Positions 59,781 to 64,000 of a DNA stretch of 64,000 bases are shown here, piece after piece. Source of the stretch: Marsupella aquatica (lineage: Eukaryota; Marchantiophyta); contig OZ316894.1 of NCBI GenBank assembly GCA_973895155.1, positions 6,572,001-6,636,000 of the forward strand. Direction: 5' to 3'. Below the pieces are notes generated by a model. It saw only the letters and a program-made list of their open reading frames with translations, did no database searches and was not told the origin of the DNA. Position numbers and translations under genes: made by a program. The number at the start of each line of letters is the position of its first letter. The first letter of the stretch is position 1.

Positions 59781-59933
59781 GGTCGTGCATCAGACGAGAC
59801 CAGAGCAGGGGACCCAACGATGTTCACTTGTCCTACCGAGAGCTACACAAAACTGCACTAGAGTGTCGAAGGTTTATGAGTTCCTGAGGTTGGTTAGAAA
59901 TTTGAGGGCCGGAAGGACCGACAGACGAACATC

Positions 59934-62574
59934 ATGGCGTCCTGCATCGTCGCCCAACCTTCCGTGTTTCTTGGAGCAGCGACTGCCTCCTCGTCTGCAA
60001 TAATTGCAGCACGGAGTAGAAGCAGGTGGAGCGATGCCGGCTCCTCATCCTACTGCTTTACCTCGACTCGGGCTTTGACATCAGTATCACCAATGAATTC
60101 AGTAGAATGTGGGAAACAGGGGAAGCTCGGTTACTTCAGGGGGACAATGACATCCCAGGAGTATGCGTTGCCTCCCTGGAGCTCGTTTGACGACAACAGA
60201 GGCAATTCTTCGCTCTTGCTGCGAGCGAAGAGGAAGTCCAGGGGAGGAGATGGAGTGCAACAGGGCGAGGAAGCAGAGGAAGAGCTTGACGAGGACTTGC
60301 AAGCGGGTTTGAATGAGGTAACTTTTCCTCAATTTTTGGATTGTATTGAATTGGGTTGGCTTGTCCCAGAGATCCTGCAAATAAAATAATGAGAGTTGAG
60401 AGTAAAGGGTTAAATAAAACAATGAGAATTGAGTGAAAAGAGTGCTGTGAAAATGGAATTTGAGTAAAATGCCACAGATCACGAGAGGGATAGAGACACA
60501 ACGTACAGGGCTGGACGGGAGGCAGGAATAACAAAAGTACACTCTAGAAACAACTGAAGTTGCGAGAGATTGACAAGCGAATGAAGAGGGCATCGCCTGT
60601 GAAAGTTATCTTACGGAAGATGTCAAGGAAGATGCCTCTCGGAATATGAAGATTCTCACTGGCAATCAGGACGCTCACCATCTATCAATCTGAATCAAAT
60701 TTTGACAGAGCTCATCCTCCTGTTGAGTATTGGGCCATAAAATCTTTCTATCCAATTCTCAAGGTTAGGCAATTTAATGGTTAAGCAAGGAGAGGGGAAT
60801 CAACAATATTTTTCATTGTGCATGCTGCTATTGTGGCCAAAAGTCGCAGACCTCACTGTCTCGAAAGGGTAGGACTGAAAACTAGAGAGAGGGCCAGCAG
60901 TATTACAATTCGAAGACAGGCCGATCTTGTTGACCTCCTGTACTTACCTTTAGTAATGTGAGTAAGGCCTATCCCGTCGTTTACAAACAGTAGAACACTA
61001 TACAAAGTCACTGAACCGAAGTTAAGAGGCTATAGGTGGCATGTGGATTGTTATTCATAATAAATGTCTTTCCTATGCCTTTGGAGTGTCATCCAATCGA
61101 GACCGGTTTCGCTACAGAAGGGAAGAAGAGCAATACCAGAAAGAACATGATAGAAGTAGTATGGTTCTACCAAGGACGTGAGCTAATTGGAGTAGAGAAG
61201 ACACGTGACTACCGGACCTCATGAGTACTTCGCTTTCATGTGTATAGTCTCGACGGACTAAGCTACGAACTTATCTCTTTCCAGTTGTTTAGGGAATTTT
61301 GGTTTTGTGGATCTCTCCATGCGGGATTTTGGTCAGGAAGGGGAGCTGAAATTCTTGTGTGTGCAGATCTCCACCGAGGCACTGAAGGCTATGCTTTCTG
61401 AAGACGACAGGGAGGTAGCTCACGTAAGAGAGAAGGTCGAGTACCTCGGGGAATATCTAGTTCAGGAAAATCAACTGGATGCTGCTAGGTTCATGCTTAT
61501 CTTAAGGGGCATGCTAGATCATGAGGTACATTCGAAGTCAAATTGCTGAGATTTGTTGTGAGGGAAATTACTTGCGTTAGACGGGAAATAAATTTGGACC
61601 CTAAAACCTTTTAGCTTATATGTAAGAATTGGTATGAGAATGGGTTTCGTATTGTCGCCAGCTTATCCTGACAAGGTCATTGGTTGCTGTTAAAGCTTGT
61701 CCACATTTCCTTCTTAATCCTACACAATATAACGGCAGACTGAATCGACGAGCGTTGTGACCAAATTTTGAACCTTGTTGGTTCAATGGAGATCATAAGG
61801 TGGAGAAATAATCATTACCTGGTTACGCATTACTCGTTTTGTACCTGTTGTATCAGTAGCTCGGACTGCGCTTAATATGCAGAGTGCGGCATGGTATTCC
61901 AGCCTAAGATGGACTGTGACCATGGGATGACCAAACACAGATGGGAGACTCAACCATATCTAAGCAAGGAGAGAGAATCTAATAGACTATTCATTTGGCG
62001 CATCTAGCAGCTTTGGCTGTTGACGCTTGGTTCCGATGTGGATGAACAGCGAGATGATCCACGAGGGTACGAGAAGGAGCTGATGTCGATAAAAAGAAAT
62101 GAAACGAGTCTATCGGGCGAGTCGATGTTTTAAAGACTTATTTCCAGAGCTGATGAATACAGGTAGTACCTCAGAAGGATGACTTGAATGGTGCATACAA
62201 GAAAGCTTTCGATACAATTGCTTCTGTCATTGAAGATTCTGGTTGGGTGCTCAAGCAAGAAGGTGCAGACGTGGGAGGGGTGGAGATGGTATGTTCGACT
62301 GCTGCCTGATTTTGCTAATTGCCAACCCATGTAAACATAATAGTTGAAGATATCTCTCTTTGGGAAGCTGATTGCAGTAGTTAGTCTTAGAAATTCAGAA
62401 GTTTATAGGGATTTCTTCGGTTCTCGGTTTCTCCCAAATATGCTTGTCTATCCTTCATAGCGATGGCGGACTTATTCTTAGCACTTGAAGTAACCGCACT
62501 GATACTGAAAGCGGATGCTTCTGCTACAGGTTGATGACGAATTAATGCCTCCAGTGCTCAACTCACAATATTAA
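59934..62574 (+). CDS. Probable plastid-targeted protein of unknown function, four exons (237 aa)
   Basis: Exons assigned: 59934-60317, 61367-61525, 62163-62288 and 62530-62574; every junction is phase 0 with GT and AG. The N-terminus MASCIVAQPSVFLGAATASS, rich in Ser/Ala/Arg and poor in acidic residues for about 50 positions, looks like a chloroplast transit peptide. Then come a charged linker (KRKSRGGDG, EEAEEELDEDLQAGLNE), a probably helical stretch (STEALKAMLSEDDREVAHV, LGEYLVQENQLDAARFMLI), a second block (AYKKAFDTIASVIEDSGWVL) and the end DDELMPPVLNSQY. No membrane segment or catalytic motif is visible. I do not recognise the family. Exon 3 could start at 62175 instead (12 bases shorter, same frame). 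Exon 2 could be longer on its left side, and a small exon between 60.3 and 61.3 kb cannot be excluded. Repeated boxes lie upstream. Confidence 0.65.
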
Positions 62575-64000
62575 GCTTCAAATCAGATCTTGGTTCTTCT
62601 GATCATTGCATTCAGCCCATCATTGTGCGGAATTGGACGTTCACGTGGAGATTACATTATATCCCATTCAAACGCCGGGTTTGAATGTATTTGGATGTAT
62701 TTTTCTCGTCAAAGGCGGGACTCCCTCTCATAGCATCCAATTAGGATGAGTCATGATATTGTGTATGATCTTCTTTTTGAATTGGAGATCGAAAGCGAGA
62801 TCATCAGCAGGTTCTTGTGAAGGAATGTCGCGAGCTTGTCAATTGCGTTTATATCTCGTGCTCAGCGGCTCACGAAAGTGGCCCTGATAACTTGAAGAAA
62901 TTTAGAGCCTTTACAAGTAAAGATTCTCAAAAGAGTTCTTTTCACACGGTGTGAGGTGGAAAGGCATGTGCTAGGGAATATGCCGTTCCCTCCCCAGTTG
63001 GCTACTGCACTGACTTCGTGAAATTCAAAATAGTTACAAACGATAGGCCTCAAAGTCTCTTCAATTGCAGACACGAAACATAATAAAATTTCAATTACGA
63101 AAGGGAACTCTTATGCTAAGCCATGTCTTACATAGGAACTGGAGAAAGCTGGTGTTACCTCTACTTATAAACTTTTGCTTGCAGGAACGGCAGTAGTATA
63201 TGGAGTCTGGAGATCCCTCATTTTTTCCGGCTGTGAAGTTGCTGTCCTTCATACTACTCATAACCGCTCTCCCCGTCCTAGCAAATGTCAACCTCTAAAT
63301 ATCTGGGAATAGGGGGCGCTTCAGTTTTGCCGGCCATCATAACGACATGCACTGTAGAAAGTTACATACAGCCACAATTTGATGTTCAATCACTAGGGGA
63401 AACAAAGACAATCACATTCTGATGTGCATTTACCGTGACTCAATTTAGTCTAGGGGGGAACAAAGACAGTCAGTACAATAGGGACAGAGTATTCAGAATA
63501 GCTATTATTGTCAACCGTGGTAAGTGTCTACCAGGTCTGGGGCCCTGGAATTAAACTTAACCGATCAGATTCTGTGCATCGGCACAGCACTTCTAAATTT
63601 GTGCTTAGAGAATTTTAATTCGAAAATATCTGTCATCAGTTAAGTTGGTTGGCCGTCGTTCGTTTATCTGCAGAATGATGGCTCAATCCACCCAGGAGTC
63701 TACGATGAAGTACTTACTAATCGTTCCACTTATTGATGACATCAACCTAACATACACAAAGCGCGCAATCTATTTCTTCCTGGTAAAAATGATTTTGAAG
63801 CTGTCAACAGTGTGGAAAATTTCATATGAGAATTTGACGTAAAAACTTATTTCATGGCCTACAGCTTCTACCATTTTGTCATGGTACTGAGCAAGAATGG
63901 AATCAAAGAATGGAGTCAACGAACAGAGGGATGATTATTAAGCAGGAATGTGACATGTAGATTCTCTAGGCTACAGAAGGAATGCAAGACCTGCTCCATA
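62575..64000. other. 3' flank of the plastid-protein gene, no further gene recognised
   Basis: It holds the probable 3' untranslated region and then AT-rich sequence. Short ORFs at 62862-63074 (-), 63091-63291 (-) and 63645-63842 have no known family. A duplicated string (AGGGGRAACAAAGACA) occurs near 63397 and 63453. Confidence 0.35.

Overview
The window looks like nuclear DNA of a land plant, most likely a seed-free lineage (lycophyte, fern or bryophyte). Spliced plant genes (THIC, MIA40, a SANT-bromodomain protein, a plastid-targeted protein) lie far apart in AT-rich DNA full of transposon debris, and there is a DOPA 4,5-dioxygenase-family gene of the kind otherwise known mainly from fungi and bacteria. 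The lineage is inferred from gene content and architecture; no species can be named from the sequence.

Layout. 1-1429 (-): first three coding exons of THIC (thiamin pyrimidine synthesis), leaving the window on the left. 6211-7845 (+): complete four-exon MIA40, the oxidoreductase of mitochondrial intermembrane-space import. 12.1-17.0 kb: SINE-like pieces, a small DNA transposon and a decayed CACTA transposase on the minus strand. 17.3-21.3 kb (+): a GC-rich, transposon-like coiled-coil ORF interrupted by a 327-bp MITE with a 9-bp target duplication and by an in-frame TAG. 23.2-23.6 kb (-): a possible unrecognised exon. 25.7-28.2 kb (+): a decayed F-box gene behind a tandemly duplicated leader. 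28.2-35 kb: direct repeats, a minisatellite and a foldback element. 35.1-37.5 kb (+): a MYG1 exonuclease pseudogene with several small indels. 39.1-39.5 kb (-): intact single-exon DOPA-dioxygenase-like gene. 42.3-42.6 kb (-): LINE reverse-transcriptase fragment. 47.4-51.1 kb (-): an uninterrupted 1232-codon SANT-bromodomain gene with a uORF that overlaps its start codon. 53-59.2 kb: tRNA-like piece, tandem repeats, a second complete MITE and a foldback element with long inverted arms. 59.9-62.6 kb (+): a four-exon gene for a probable plastid protein of unknown function.

The intact genes belong to unrelated house-keeping roles (plastid thiamin synthesis, mitochondrial import, chromatin, plastid) and do not form a cluster. 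The novel-looking material is the transposon-associated coiled-coil ORF, the MITE family with Mutator-style 9-bp duplications and its fragments, the uORF/start overlap, and the DOPA-dioxygenase-like gene. Exon boundaries were assigned by hand from splice consensus, phase and family alignment from memory; no database search was possible.
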